Counted from the first letter of the stretch, positions 25,483-34,624 are shown. The stretch: 64,000 nucleotides of DNA from Paenibacillus amylolyticus (GCF_003719335.1 NZ_RIAS01000009.1:1-64000), one strand, 5' to 3'. Translations and numbers: made by a program. The notes: generated by a model from the letters alone, not told the origin.

Positions 25483-26271
25483 ATGGATATGGGACTTCGC
25501 GGTAAAAAAGCACTCGTGCTGGCCTCCAGTCGAGGCCTAGGCAAAGCAGTTGCGGCACAGTTGGCACTGGAAGGTGCAGATGTGATGCTGGCCAGTCGGA
25601 GCGAGGACAAGCTCGCTGCCGTCCAAAAAGAATTGCTTGCCCTTGGCGGCGGCGGGCGTGTCGAATATGTCGCAACGGATGTAACACGCAAGGAGGACAT
25701 TGCAGCACTGATTCAGAAGACAGCTGAGCAACTTGGGCAGATCGACATTCTGGTTAACAATTCTGGCGGTCCACCTTCCGGTACGTTTGAGTCGCTGACA
25801 GACGAGGACTGGGAGCGAGCTTTTGAACTGAACATGCTTAGTTATGTGAGGCTGATTCGGGGCGTGCTTCCGTATATGAAGACAAACGGAGGACATATCG
25901 TCAACATTGCCTCCACATCGGTGAAACAGCCTATTCCGGGTCTGATTCTATCCAATACGTTCCGTACGGGTGTGTTTGGTCTTGCCAAAACGCTCTCTCA
26001 GGAGCTTGCACCTTACGGTATTCTGATTAATACTGTATCCCCTGGACGTATCGCAACAGATCGGATTCGTGAGCTGGATACGGCGCGGGCAGAACAGAAC
26101 GGGGTCAGTGAGGACGAGATCGCTGAGCAATTCCGCAAGGAGATACCACTGGGACGTTATGGTAAGCCGGAGGAATTCGCCAAAGCTGTTGTATTTCTGT
26201 TATCCGGTGCAAACACCTACATTACCGGAACGTCATTAATTGTGGATGGTGGTATGGTGCGCGCGCTCTAA
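25483..26271 (+). CDS. Atypical SDR-family oxidoreductase lacking the YxxxK motif
   Basis: This 262-residue Rossmann-fold protein has the cofactor loop ASSRGLG (14-20), a structural NNSGG motif (about 92-96) and Ser144. Where SDRs carry YxxxK, it has Ser157-x3-Arg161. The block SVKQPIPGL-LSN is characteristic of a known subgroup of 3-oxoacyl-ACP-reductase-like SDRs with this change, so it is not a random loss. The C-terminal half keeps the substrate-loop PGRIATDR and the GTSLIVDGGM ending. Activity and substrate are unknown. A GGGAGG site precedes ATG 25483. Confidence 0.88.
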   Translation: MDMGLRGKKALVLASSRGLGKAVAAQLALEGADVMLASRSEDKLAAVQKELLALGGGGRVEYVATDVTRKEDIAALIQKTAEQLGQIDILVNNSGGPPSGTFESLTDEDWERAFELNMLSYVRLIRGVLPYMKTNGGHIVNIASTSVKQPIPGLILSNTFRTGVFGLAKTLSQELAPYGILINTVSPGRIATDRIRELDTARAEQNGVSEDEIAEQFRKEIPLGRYGKPEEFAKAVVFLLSGANTYITGTSLIVDGGMVRAL

Positions 26272-26295
26272 AAGACGATGTACCTGATAATCATT

Positions 26296-26342
26296 AAAGC
26301 CCCTCCTTCACCGCTACAGACAGCGTGGGAAGGAGGGGCTTG
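26296..26342. terminator. Strong hairpin after the SDR gene
   Basis: AAGCCCCTCCTT pairs with AAGGAGGGGCTT, with an inner CGCT/AGCG stem. Only a short T run follows, on the minus side. It probably insulates the SDR transcript from convergent transcription. Confidence 0.65.
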
Positions 26343-26495
26343 GCGTGGAAAGAATTCTGTAGGATGCGGAGATAAGGGGTATCCGTCTTATGCTCTGCTT
26401 GTGAACTGTTTATCGTTCTTGGTTTTGCCTGAAAATCAGGCTAGTGGCACAAGATGTATTTATAACGTTTCATTAAGCAATATCTGGTCGAATAG

Positions 26496-26562
26496 TTGGG
26501 TTACACAGGGTTTTTACTAAGATCAGAGGGTTGGTTACGCAGGATCTTTAATAAGATCAGAA
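26496..26562. repeat. Tandem ~33-bp duplication at the 3' end of the secreted-protein gene
   Basis: Two diverged copies (about 26496-26529 and 26531-26562) share GGTTAC-CAGG, a T-rich centre and TAAGATCAGA. The second copy contains the stop codon and last codons of the minus-strand gene at 26535; the first lies just beyond the stop. Confidence 0.7.
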
Positions 26563-27503
26563 GTGCTCGTTCCTGATTTATCTGTCATACCCGCTTTGTC
26601 TGGTTTGTCGTTCTTCTTCAAAGGTTTAATTGGAGCGCCGGACTCGTCTTTCACACGAGCTCCATGGTGATGCTCGGGTCGATCGGTTGGTCGTGTGCCA
26701 TTAACAAGGTCTGTGATGCGCCCGGTCAGGTCGGCGACCCGCTCATCATACTGAGTCTGTGTAATTTTACCATCCTTCAACTCTTGCTGCAGATCGGCTG
26801 TTCTATCGGTTGCGAGCTGCTGAATAAGGGTTTGCACGTTTACCTTCTGAGTAGAGGCAATCTCTGCGAGGGTATCCCCTTTTTTGAGTGATGAAGTTAA
26901 CTCATTGGTGGTTACTCCAAGTAAAGACGCAAGCTTGTCTAGGTTGCGATCAACTTCAGGGCCAAACCCCCGTCCAGGCAAACCCATTCCAGGCGCAGGT
27001 TGTTCTGGTTTTTTCGCGCGTAATGCGGATGGTTTTTCTTTTACCAGTTCACTCACACGTTCCGTTAGGGCGGCTAAACGCTCATCATACTGAGTTTGAG
27101 TAATCTTGGAGTCGGTAAGTTGCTGCTGCAGTTCCTTTTTCTCCGTGGCAACAAGTGTATCAATAAGCGTCTGTGTCTCAACATTTTTCGCAACAGCAAT
27201 TTCCGCAAGGGACTGGTCTGCTTGAAGGGCTTCTTTTAACTCATCTTTAGTTATACCCAGCACAGAGAGTACTTTCTCAGCATGGGGGCCGAACCAAGGC
27301 CCAAGTCCTCTTTCGGCTTCACCAGGCGGTTTTAATATATGGGAACCTATTGGAGCAGTGTTTTTGTTTTGGAGTGCATCGGATGCTTTCGCCGCAGGGT
27401 CTGCATGAACCGCAGTCGTTGCCACCAAGCCCCCGCCAAGTGCAAGTGTTAAAGCTAAAGCGCTGGTTACTTTAACTGCTTTTGATGATGTGGTTTTCTT
27501 CAT
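26535..27503 (-). CDS. Secreted protein with two ~80-residue repeats
   Basis: The 322-residue product has a Sec-type signal peptide (about 1-34, ending AVHA-DP). Two homologous repeats follow, at about 72-154 and 181-267, each with LGxTxxEL, (S/T)LAEIA, a Q-TLI segment, a Lys/Gln-rich helix and KITQTQYDER-A-LT. The tail is rich in Lys, Asp, Ser and Thr. I know similar repeats from unnamed secreted proteins of spore-forming Firmicutes but no function. It has no lipobox, sortase motif or catalytic motif. It is monocistronic and convergent with the SDR gene. A GAAGGA ribosome binding site precedes the ATG. Confidence 0.75.
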   Translation of the reverse strand: MKKTTSSKAVKVTSALALTLALGGGLVATTAVHADPAAKASDALQNKNTAPIGSHILKPPGEAERGLGPWFGPHAEKVLSVLGITKDELKEALQADQSLAEIAVAKNVETQTLIDTLVATEKKELQQQLTDSKITQTQYDERLAALTERVSELVKEKPSALRAKKPEQPAPGMGLPGRGFGPEVDRNLDKLASLLGVTTNELTSSLKKGDTLAEIASTQKVNVQTLIQQLATDRTADLQQELKDGKITQTQYDERVADLTGRITDLVNGTRPTDRPEHHHGARVKDESGAPIKPLKKNDKPDKAGMTDKSGTSTSDLIKDPA

Positions 27504-27805
27504 CCGTGATCATCCTTCTTCCTGTATAGAGTTTGTGGTGTTAATCCACAACGCTATCTTAGGCACCAAGCATGAAGCAGAGATGAGTTCAACCTTAAGG
27601 GGAAGTAAAAAATGGTGCTTTATCCACAATAACCCCTCATCTGTGGTAAGTGTGCGTGTCACAGACGTGGGGCAAGCGGATGAAGGCGATATATAATGTG
27701 TTTCAGTGTGATTGAGTGTACTTTGATATACTTCGGTTGATTAGGATGTACTTTATTTATGAAAATGTTATACAAGTTCGATGATGTCCATTATGTAAGG
27801 CTATT
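27504..27805. other. Intergenic region without a recognisable gene
   Basis: This space holds the ribosome binding site and presumably the promoter of the minus-strand secreted-protein gene, and the 3' end of the GNAT gene at 27806. It is AT-rich. I found no convincing hairpin, operator or ORF. Confidence 0.5.
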
Positions 27806-28354
27806 TTATCGCAAAAGTTCCCATTCATGCTGTAACATGCCGTATACCGCATGATTGACGTATCCTTTCGGCAGTTTTTCTGCCTGACGGATAACACCTT
27901 CAAGAACGAAGCCCAGGCGTTCGGGAATGGCACGGCTACGCTTGTTGTTGGTAGCACAGCGAATCTCGACCCGGTTCAGGTCCAGTGTCACGAGGGCGTA
28001 ATCGACCAAGACACGGCAGGCGCTGGTCATCAGGCCTTGTCCTTCGAACCCTTTGCCAAGCCAGTATCCGATGCTTACGGAACGGCTCGTCCAGTTAATC
28101 TCTTGGAAACCGATAATACCTGCCAGTTCTCCTTTTAACCAGATGCCGGCTGTGAAACCGCCGTTCTCCGCAGCTTGTTTTAACGCGCCTGTGATAAAGC
28201 TCGATGTATGTTCAATCTCGGTCACCTGATCTACCCAAGGCAGCCAATGTCTAAGTTGATCACGGGAACGATCGGTCAGTTCAAACAGCGGTTTGGTGTG
28301 CTCCATCAGAAGCGGGCGAAGCTCTGTATATTCATCCAATGAATAGGTAAACAT
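27806..28354 (-). CDS. RimL/YdaF-like GNAT acetyltransferase
   Basis: This 182-residue enzyme resembles ribosomal-protein-serine acetyltransferases. It has an N-terminal ELRPL start, W-PWVD helix, the central beta strand SIGYWLGKGFEGQGLMTSACR with the acetyl-CoA loop, and the NRVEIRCATNNKRSRAIPERLGF block typical of RimJ/RimL. It could acetylate ribosomal protein L12 or small amines. A DUF2164 gene lies 34 bp upstream on the same strand, suggesting an operon. Confidence 0.88.
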   Translation of the reverse strand: MFTYSLDEYTELRPLLMEHTKPLFELTDRSRDQLRHWLPWVDQVTEIEHTSSFITGALKQAAENGGFTAGIWLKGELAGIIGFQEINWTSRSVSIGYWLGKGFEGQGLMTSACRVLVDYALVTLDLNRVEIRCATNNKRSRAIPERLGFVLEGVIRQAEKLPKGYVNHAVYGMLQHEWELLR

Positions 28355-28388
28355 GATTGCAACCTTCTTTCTTTATATAATAGGTAGA

Positions 28389-28646
28389 TTAGCGGGGAGG
28401 ACGGGGCAATTTGCGCTCCAGGGCAAACAGATCCTCTTCCATGGAGGCCATGCGCTGGTTTACCGTTGTGCGTGCGTCACTGAGTGCCTGATTATATATG
28501 TAGGGAGCAAGCTGTGTCATAAACAGATCGAGGACGCCCCATGCCGCCAGATCACCCAACTCTTCGCCGCGTTCCTCTTCAAAATACGACTGGATCGTGC
28601 GGATGGCTTCATCCTGCTGTTCTTTGGTCAGTTTTAGCGCGTTCAC
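28389..28646 (-). CDS. DUF2164 family protein
   Basis: This 85-residue, mostly helical cytoplasmic protein has the features of the DUF2164 family: an N-terminal L-KEQ segment, SYFEEERGEELGDLAA and LFMTQLAPYIYNQ. No function is established. It is probably co-transcribed with the downstream GNAT gene and divergent from glnS, with about 290 bp between them. Confidence 0.82.
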   Translation of the reverse strand: MNALKLTKEQQDEAIRTIQSYFEEERGEELGDLAAWGVLDLFMTQLAPYIYNQALSDARTTVNQRMASMEEDLFALERKLPRPPR

Positions 28647-28938
28647 TTGGGAAACCCTCCCTTAAAATTAGTTTTACTCATATGCTACATGATTCGTGCG
28701 AACTCGTCAAAATGGTATTGGACCTAACTTGAATCGGGTGACGTATGCGTTTGATCCCGATTTTGATGCTGTTATTTATTGAACTCCTTCCCCGTTAAAG
28801 GTATATTTAAATGAAACGCGTACGAAACTTTCCATGAAAGAAGATATTTTCAGGAAATGGTTTCGTCATTAAGGAATTTTACCCGGAATTGCTGTACTAT
28901 TTGCAAGCTCCAATCCATTCATGAAAGGTTTGATAACT

Positions 28939-30693
28939 GTGGACAACCGATTCACAACCCCACCTAACTTTATTAAAAATATCATTACCGAAGACCTCCG
29001 GTCGGGCAAAGTCCAGGAAGTTATTACCCGTTTTCCACCGGAACCGAACGGTTATCTGCATATTGGTCATGCGAAGGCGATCTGGATCAACTTTACGCTG
29101 GGCGGCGAGTTCGGCGGCAAGACGAATCTGCGCTTTGATGACACGAATCCTGTGAAGGAAGACGTGGAGTACGTGAACTCCATCCAGGAAGACGTGAAAT
29201 GGCTCGGATACGAGTGGAACGAGAAACGTTTTGCCTCGGATTATTTCGATGAGATGTACAACCGTGCGGTCTTGCTTATTCAAAAAGGTAAAGCCTACGT
29301 CGACGATCAAAGCGCCGACGAAATCCGTCAAATGCGCGGAACGCTGACCGAACCGGGCAAAAACAGCCCGTACCGCGAGCGTTCGGTGGAAGAGAATCTC
29401 GATCTGTTCACACGGATGCGTGCAGGCGAATTCAAAAACGGAGAGAGAGTACTGCGTGCCAAGATCGATATGGCTTCGCCTAACATCAACCTGCGTGATC
29501 CGGTGATCTACCGTATCTCTCATGCACACCACCATAACACGGGCGACAAATGGTGTATCTACCCGATGTATGCATTTGCGCATCCGCTCGAAGATGCCAT
29601 TGAAGGCGTAACTCACTCCCTGTGTTCCCTGGAGTTTGAGGATCAACGTCCATTCTATGATTGGGTCATCGCGGAATGTGAGATGGAGAGTCAGCCGCGT
29701 CAGTATGAATTCGGCCGTCTGAACCTGTCGCAGATGGTAACGAGCAAACGAAAGCTGAAGCTGCTTGTGGACGAAGGCCATGTCGATGGCTGGGATGATC
29801 CGCGCATGCCGACGATTTCGGGGCTGCGCCGCCGGGGATATACACCGGAAGCGATTCGTGATTTTGTATACGAAACAGGCATTTCCAAAAACTATGGTGT
29901 CATTGATCTGCAAACGCTGGAGCACTTTGTTCGTGAGGATCTGAAACTGAAAGCTCCGCGCACCATGGCTGTGCTGCACCCGCTCAAAGTGGTTATTACC
30001 AACTATCCTGAGGGACAAGTGGAATGGCTGGAAGCGGAGAATAACGTGGAAAATCCGGAGATGGGCAACCGCCAAATTCCGTTCTCCCGCGAGATTTATA
30101 TCGAGCAAGACGACTTTATGGAAAATCCACCGAACAAATACTTCCGTTTGTTCCCTGGCAACGAAGTTCGTTTGAAACATGCCTACTTCATTAAATGTAA
30201 TGACGTCATCAAGGATGCAGACGGTAATGTCGTTGAGATTCATTGCACCTATGATGTAGAAACGAAGAGCGGAAGCGGCTTTACAGGACGTAAAGTGAAA
30301 GGCACGATTCACTGGGTAGAAGCAACGCAAGCGGTACCCGCGGAATTCCGTTTGTACGAGCCGTTGATTTCGGCAGATGCACCGGAAGCGGAAGCGGAGG
30401 CAGAAGTGGAAGCTGCTGTAGCAGGGGCTGAGATGGAGGCGGATGTGACTGGTGCTGGAGCAGAAGCAGTGGAGCAACCGGAAAAAACGTTCCTGGATCA
30501 GTTGAATCCCAATTCGCTTGAGATCGTTCACGGTTACGTTGAGCAAGAGATGAAAGAAGCACAACCGCAGGACAAGTTCCAATTTTTCCGTCACGGTTAC
30601 TTCAGTGTTGATCCGAAACACTCCGAACCAGGCCGTCCGGTATTCAACCGGGTTGTATCGCTGAAAAGCTCGTTCCAATTGCCTAAGGCATAA
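28939..30693 (+). CDS. glnS: Glutaminyl-tRNA synthetase
   Basis: GlnRS charges tRNA-Gln with glutamine. The class I motifs are present: [14 protein letters not shown] (HIGH) and MVTSKRKL (KMSKS equivalent), followed by the two beta-barrel anticodon-binding domains. GTG 28939 is chosen because AAAGG lies 10 nt upstream and the product (584 residues) then aligns with bacterial GlnRS; the in-frame ATG at 28921 lacks a ribosome binding site. An Ala/Glu-rich low-complexity insert of about 40 residues (about 477-517) interrupts the distal barrel. Most Firmicutes lack GlnRS and use GatCAB transamidation, so this gene is probably an old acquisition. No T-box leader is visible. Confidence 0.95.
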   Translation: MDNRFTTPPNFIKNIITEDLRSGKVQEVITRFPPEPNGYLHIGHAKAIWINFTLGGEFGGKTNLRFDDTNPVKEDVEYVNSIQEDVKWLGYEWNEKRFASDYFDEMYNRAVLLIQKGKAYVDDQSADEIRQMRGTLTEPGKNSPYRERSVEENLDLFTRMRAGEFKNGERVLRAKIDMASPNINLRDPVIYRISHAHHHNTGDKWCIYPMYAFAHPLEDAIEGVTHSLCSLEFEDQRPFYDWVIAECEMESQPRQYEFGRLNLSQMVTSKRKLKLLVDEGHVDGWDDPRMPTISGLRRRGYTPEAIRDFVYETGISKNYGVIDLQTLEHFVREDLKLKAPRTMAVLHPLKVVITNYPEGQVEWLEAENNVENPEMGNRQIPFSREIYIEQDDFMENPPNKYFRLFPGNEVRLKHAYFIKCNDVIKDADGNVVEIHCTYDVETKSGSGFTGRKVKGTIHWVEATQAVPAEFRLYEPLISADAPEAEAEAEVEAAVAGAEMEADVTGAGAEAVEQPEKTFLDQLNPNSLEIVHGYVEQEMKEAQPQDKFQFFRHGYFSVDPKHSEPGRPVFNRVVSLKSSFQLPKA

Positions 30694-30716
30694 GGCAGAT
30701 ACACGAGGATACGAGA

Positions 30717-30791
30717 TGAGGTAGACATACAAGAGCGTGAGATAGACACACAAGAGCATGAGATAGACACACAAGAGCATTAGATAGACGT
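30717..30791. repeat. 21-bp tandem repeat, about 3.5 copies
   Basis: The unit TGAGATAGACACACAAGAGCA recurs at 30738 and 30759, with a diverged copy at 30717 and a partial copy at 30780. It starts 24 bp after the glnS stop. The unit is a multiple of 3, but the repeat lies outside the gene. Confidence 0.9.
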
Positions 30792-30916
30792 AGAATAGTA
30801 GCATGAGACAGAGCTGGTGGGTAAACCTACGTTAGCCACGACTTTCATCTGTCGAATGCTTGAAGGGTTCGGATTAGAGCACGAAGTTTTGAGACTAACA
30901 AGCTGCATAAGCATTA

Positions 30917-30975
30917 AAAAGGGGCGTTCCTTCATCCTTAAGATGACGGGACGCCCTTCTTGTGATTTTTCCGAT
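30917..30975 (+). terminator. Probable distal terminator of glnS
   Basis: AAGGGGCGTTCC (30918-30929) pairs imperfectly with GGGACGCCCTT across an 18-nt loop, followed by TTCTTGTGATTTTT. It lies about 225 bp after the gene. Confidence 0.55.
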
Positions 30976-31013
30976 ATAAAGGAACCGTCTTTCATTATGG
31001 AATGCAAATTACT

Positions 31014-31210
31014 CTAACGATCACAGGAAACGCTATTTACCCGATTTTCGGCACTTTTGAATTCTAATGATCACCAGAAGCCTTATTTCTGTCTAAAACG
31101 AGGAAAACAGGGTGAAAAGACTGCATTTTCAAGAAATAAGCTCCGTACGGATCGTTAGAATATGAAACGTCTAGAAATGGCTCAAATAAGCTTCCTGGTG
31201 ATCGTTAGCC
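31014..31210. repeat. Palindromic repeat cluster, copy 1
   Basis: Four ~30-bp units are present. CTAACGATCAC (31014) and CTAATGATCACCAGAAG (31064) are direct; AAATAAGCTCC-GGATCGTTAG (31134-31157) and AAATAAGCTTCCTGGTGATCGTTAG (31184-31208) are inverted. The arrangement (two forward, two reverse) could fold into a ~200-nt hairpin. A second cluster with the same layout lies at 59887-60085. Confidence 0.8.
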
Positions 31211-31294
31211 GCAAAACGACCGCGGAGCGTAAAGCGATAGAACAGTGTATAGAACCGTGGTCTGGTCATCATTGTGTTCGTTCAGGTCAATAGC

Positions 31295-32533
31295 CTACTT
31301 GTCTTCATCCATATTGCCCATCTCGGTCAGCACCGTTGGCTGGTACCCATTACGACGGTTCCACAGCCACATGATAGCAAAACCAGTCGCGCCAACGAGG
31401 GAAAAGAAGACACCGATGCTGTACATCACCTCTGCACCGAAGCTTTGGAATAGCCAACCGCCAAACAGGCCGGCAATGACGCCGGAGAGACCACCCCAAG
31501 CCATCGTATATACCGCTTGCCCGGAGGAGCGATAAGGCCGTGGAATAAACAACATCGTCAGTTGTGTGCCCACATAGAAATAACCCCCAAAGGTGACCGA
31601 GTGCATGAGCTGAATAAAGACAACCTCCATCGGGTTGTTAGCCAGCGCCATGAGCTGCCAGCGCAGGGCAAACAGCAGACTAATTAAAATCAGAGAGCCC
31701 AGTAGTATACTCATTTTGCGTTTCAACAGCCGATCCAGCAACAGGAACACACCCACTTCGAGAATAGAGGATGTGAAGATGGCCCAGCCGACCATCTGTT
31801 TGTCGCCGCCCATCTCTACAATATAAAGCGACATAAATGTACTGTTCATGGCATTGGGTACCGAAACAAGCACACCAAGACCGATAAAAATCATAAAATA
31901 CGGATTAAACATCACTTTGCCGAACCTACGGAACGTCACAATCGGGGTATCGGAAGCAATGGGCTGCCTTGGCAAGAGTACAGAAAATATAAACGCTACA
32001 GCAATCATACATGCAAAAATAATGGATACACTGCTCACGCCAAAACGGTCAATAACCGGCCCGGCAGCAACTGCAGTCAGCGCCCAACCGAGAGAGCCCC
32101 AGAGCCGAAATGACCCGAACTTCTGACCTGTACCGTCAATATAACCAAGAATCAAACTATTGGTCTGAGCGAATAAGGGGCTTTGGAAAAAATAAAAGAA
32201 AATCATGGCGACATAGATCCATGCATATGAGGGCGCGTAAAATACACCCTGTGCAAGCACAAAGGTGCCTCCCATCATCATCATTAGCACAATACGGATA
32301 TTGCGTGATTTATCGCTCCAAAATCCCCAGAATGGATTGGCAAACAGAGATACAAAAGGACCAATGGCCATGAGGCTGCCGATCTCCAGTTTGGTCATGC
32401 CAATCTCTTGAAGATAGAGCTGCAGGAATCCGGCAAAGATCGAAATGGCTCCGTAGATGAAAAAGTTATATAGTTTCAGAGAGGTCAGCGAGGAGGTGCC
32501 TCTCACAGGTGCAGATCTGTCCAATTGAGCCAT
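31295..32533 (-). CDS. MFS transporter (MFS_1-like, nucleoside/sugar-symporter type)
   Basis: The 412-residue protein has about 12 hydrophobic segments. FWGFWSDKSRNIR is the MFS loop motif, and the FGSFRLWGSLGWA block is typical of the MFS_1-like/PucC-NupG related carriers such as B. subtilis YwbF. The substrate is unknown. It starts at a GGAATGGCTC-type context at 32533 and stands alone on the minus strand between glnS and mobA. Confidence 0.85.
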   Translation of the reverse strand: MAQLDRSAPVRGTSSLTSLKLYNFFIYGAISIFAGFLQLYLQEIGMTKLEIGSLMAIGPFVSLFANPFWGFWSDKSRNIRIVLMMMMGGTFVLAQGVFYAPSYAWIYVAMIFFYFFQSPLFAQTNSLILGYIDGTGQKFGSFRLWGSLGWALTAVAAGPVIDRFGVSSVSIIFACMIAVAFIFSVLLPRQPIASDTPIVTFRRFGKVMFNPYFMIFIGLGVLVSVPNAMNSTFMSLYIVEMGGDKQMVGWAIFTSSILEVGVFLLLDRLLKRKMSILLGSLILISLLFALRWQLMALANNPMEVVFIQLMHSVTFGGYFYVGTQLTMLFIPRPYRSSGQAVYTMAWGGLSGVIAGLFGGWLFQSFGAEVMYSIGVFFSLVGATGFAIMWLWNRRNGYQPTVLTEMGNMDEDK

Positions 32534-32813
32534 TCCTTTCCGAATCGAATCATATTGTTCAATGTATCATTTGTTGAAAGGGGATTCAACGTATAGAATA
32601 TATGAATTAAAGGTATGTCCTGAGGTATGTCTTACTCCCAAAACGGATGTAACGAAATGTAGGATATGGATGCGTGCTTTATAAGTTCGGTGTAGATTTA
32701 GGGTATGGAGTTGATTTGCAATGTATCGGTCGACTTCTGATATATGATTCGGAGTTTCATAAATATTTTACACAAATATATAACTCAGGTTCTTACGGGA
32801 AGAGGAGAGAACT

Positions 32814-33458
32814 ATGGATGCTAATAAATGGACCGGCATTATATTGGCAGGTGGACTATCCAGCCGAATGGGAACGAACAAAGCACTGCTCGAACTGAAC
32901 GGCTCAGCTGTGTTAACTCATATAAGCAATGCGATCAGGCCCGCCGTATCCCGAATTGTAGTTGCAACAGGTTCGAACGAAGCAATCTACAACGCACAGG
33001 GGGATAAGGATTTCGAATGCGTAAAGGATGTTTACCCCGGGAAGGGACCACTTGCCGGGCTTCACGCAGCACTCAGTGCTTCTCGTACAGATTGGAACTT
33101 GGTCAGTGCTTGCGACATGCCGCTGCTGCAAACTTCTTTTTTCAATGGAATGAAGATAATCGCAGAACAGTATCCAACAAGCAGTGCCATCGTTCCCCGT
33201 GTAGAAGAACGTACTCATCCACTTGCCGGAGTTTACCACAAACGTGTACTTCCCGAGCTAGAGCAGTGCCTTATGCATGACCGGCTGCGTGTCATTCGCT
33301 GGCTGGACGAGATCGGTGGCCATGTTGTCGAAATAAACGAACTGGAGCACGCGGGCATCGAGCACGCCGCACTGCAACTGAGCAATATGAACACCCCGGA
33401 AGAATTCGAAAATATACGTATTCGTCTTCAGCGTTCCAAGTTTCCTTCTGAAAGTTGA
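32814..33458 (+). CDS. mobA: Molybdenum cofactor guanylyltransferase
   Basis: MobA transfers GMP from GTP to Mo-molybdopterin to make Mo-MGD, the cofactor needed by the molybdopterin oxidoreductase at 10839. The 214-residue protein has the nucleotide-binding motif LAGGLSSRMGTNKALL (residues 11-26), GPLAGLHAAL and the metal-site CDMPLL. A GAAGAGGAGAG site precedes ATG 32814. Its 3' end overlaps the convergent AraC gene by 31 bp. It stands alone; moaA is 14 kb away. Confidence 0.92.
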   Translation: MDANKWTGIILAGGLSSRMGTNKALLELNGSAVLTHISNAIRPAVSRIVVATGSNEAIYNAQGDKDFECVKDVYPGKGPLAGLHAALSASRTDWNLVSACDMPLLQTSFFNGMKIIAEQYPTSSAIVPRVEERTHPLAGVYHKRVLPELEQCLMHDRLRVIRWLDEIGGHVVEINELEHAGIEHAALQLSNMNTPEEFENIRIRLQRSKFPSES

Positions 33459-34399
33459 GAAACGGAATCCCGGCTGTTCTCTGCATGCTGATTCCGATAG
33501 AGCAGAGGGCTTTGCCCTGTCCAGCGTTTGAATTGTCTGCTGAAATGTGATAAGTGGGTGTAACCGAGTTTTATCGCAATCTCCCCAAGCGAAAGATCAG
33601 GTTGCTCTATCAGCATTTTGGCCTCCTGTAATTTCAGTTTAGACAGATAGGCCCGCGGAGAATGACCAAATACTTTGCGAAAGACCTGCAAACCATATCC
33701 CGGACTGATGCCAAACGACGCAATGATTTGCTCGACTTTGACCGAAGATACATTGCCATCCCTTGATCGCAGCTGGGCATGGAAAGCCTGCTTGATCGCT
33801 TCGGCGATCGCTCCCGCGTAATGCATGGCTGTCGGAGCAGGAGCGTGAGCAGCATCAACCGAAAGGGCGGATGCGGGTGCATTCTCTGCTGCTTGAGATA
33901 ACAGCGCGAACAGTTCAAACATCCGTGCTTGCATGAGTAATTTGTCTGTGGATGAATAAGCCTCGGCCGTATTAATCATGCTCATCCAGCTTTCAAGCAC
34001 AGCTCTTATTTTCATATTATCTCCCATACCTGCAGCATAGATTCTGCTGCGCTGGGACATCAGTTTTAAGGTGAATACCGGATCATCCACGTTAAAATGT
34101 GCGCTAAAATAGGTCATGCCTTCCGCAGAGATGCATGTATTAGTATGTTTGAATCCTGGCGGAATGAGCAGAATAGAGCCTTCGTCCACCGTATACGTGT
34201 AGCCATGAATGATACTCTCCTGCGTGCCCTGAATGATCAAAATGATCTCAAAGCCGGGATGTGTCTCCTCAGGCATAGCCCACCCATATGGAACTTGCTG
34301 GCTATGAGCGCCATAAAATTTGATGTTACAATCAATTATCGGAAGCCAGTGTGCCAGCGTATGGTATGGCATCTCTCGCAGCTGCGAACGGTTATCCAT
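33428..34399 (-). CDS. AraC-family regulator, probably of the GH42 gene
   Basis: This 323-residue protein has an N-terminal cupin (HPGFEIILIIQG, GSILLIPPGFKH) for sugar sensing and a C-terminal double HTH (about 215-315, ending in LGYTHLSHFSRQFKRWTGQSP). ATG 34399 is chosen because GAGGTG lies 6 nt upstream; an in-frame GTG at 34450 would add 17 residues. It is divergent from the GH42 beta-galactosidase, which it probably activates. Its 3' end overlaps mobA tail-to-tail. Confidence 0.88.
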   Translation of the reverse strand: MDNRSQLREMPYHTLAHWLPIIDCNIKFYGAHSQQVPYGWAMPEETHPGFEIILIIQGTQESIIHGYTYTVDEGSILLIPPGFKHTNTCISAEGMTYFSAHFNVDDPVFTLKLMSQRSRIYAAGMGDNMKIRAVLESWMSMINTAEAYSSTDKLLMQARMFELFALLSQAAENAPASALSVDAAHAPAPTAMHYAGAIAEAIKQAFHAQLRSRDGNVSSVKVEQIIASFGISPGYGLQVFRKVFGHSPRAYLSKLKLQEAKMLIEQPDLSLGEIAIKLGYTHLSHFSRQFKRWTGQSPLLYRNQHAENSRDSVSQLSEGNLER

Positions 34400-34558
34400 G
34401 ACATTCACCTCGGAAAAGGGTAAAAAATACTCGCCTTGTGCCATCGGCACGCTGCATGCACTTCATTATAATCAGTTTAACGCGGACATCCTAATATATA
34501 GGGATATGCAAGCGTATCAACAGATACTGAACAACGAATAAAACGATACTAGCAATAA

Positions 34559-34572
34559 TGTAAACGCTACCA
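34559..34572 (+). promoter_or_regulatory. cre site (CcpA) ahead of the GH42 gene
   Basis: TGTAAACGCTACCA matches every fixed position of the cre consensus TGWNANCGNTNNCA. It lies 53 bp before the beta-galactosidase start, so glucose repression through CcpA is expected. Confidence 0.7.
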
Positions 34573-34624
34573 TTAGAAGTGGGAACATGTCAACTTATCT
34601 TATACACTCAAAGGAGACTATTTC

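Noticed and set aside
28822-28866. Imperfect hairpin (ACGAAAC...GTTTCGT) upstream of glnS, considered as a T-box or riboswitch
   Set aside because: It has several bulges, no T-box core sequence and no downstream terminator.
28897-30804. A 635-codon open frame on the minus strand opposite glnS
   Set aside because: Its composition follows the glnS codon pattern on the other strand, it has no ribosome binding site, and its start lies in the 21-bp repeat; glnS is clearly the real gene.
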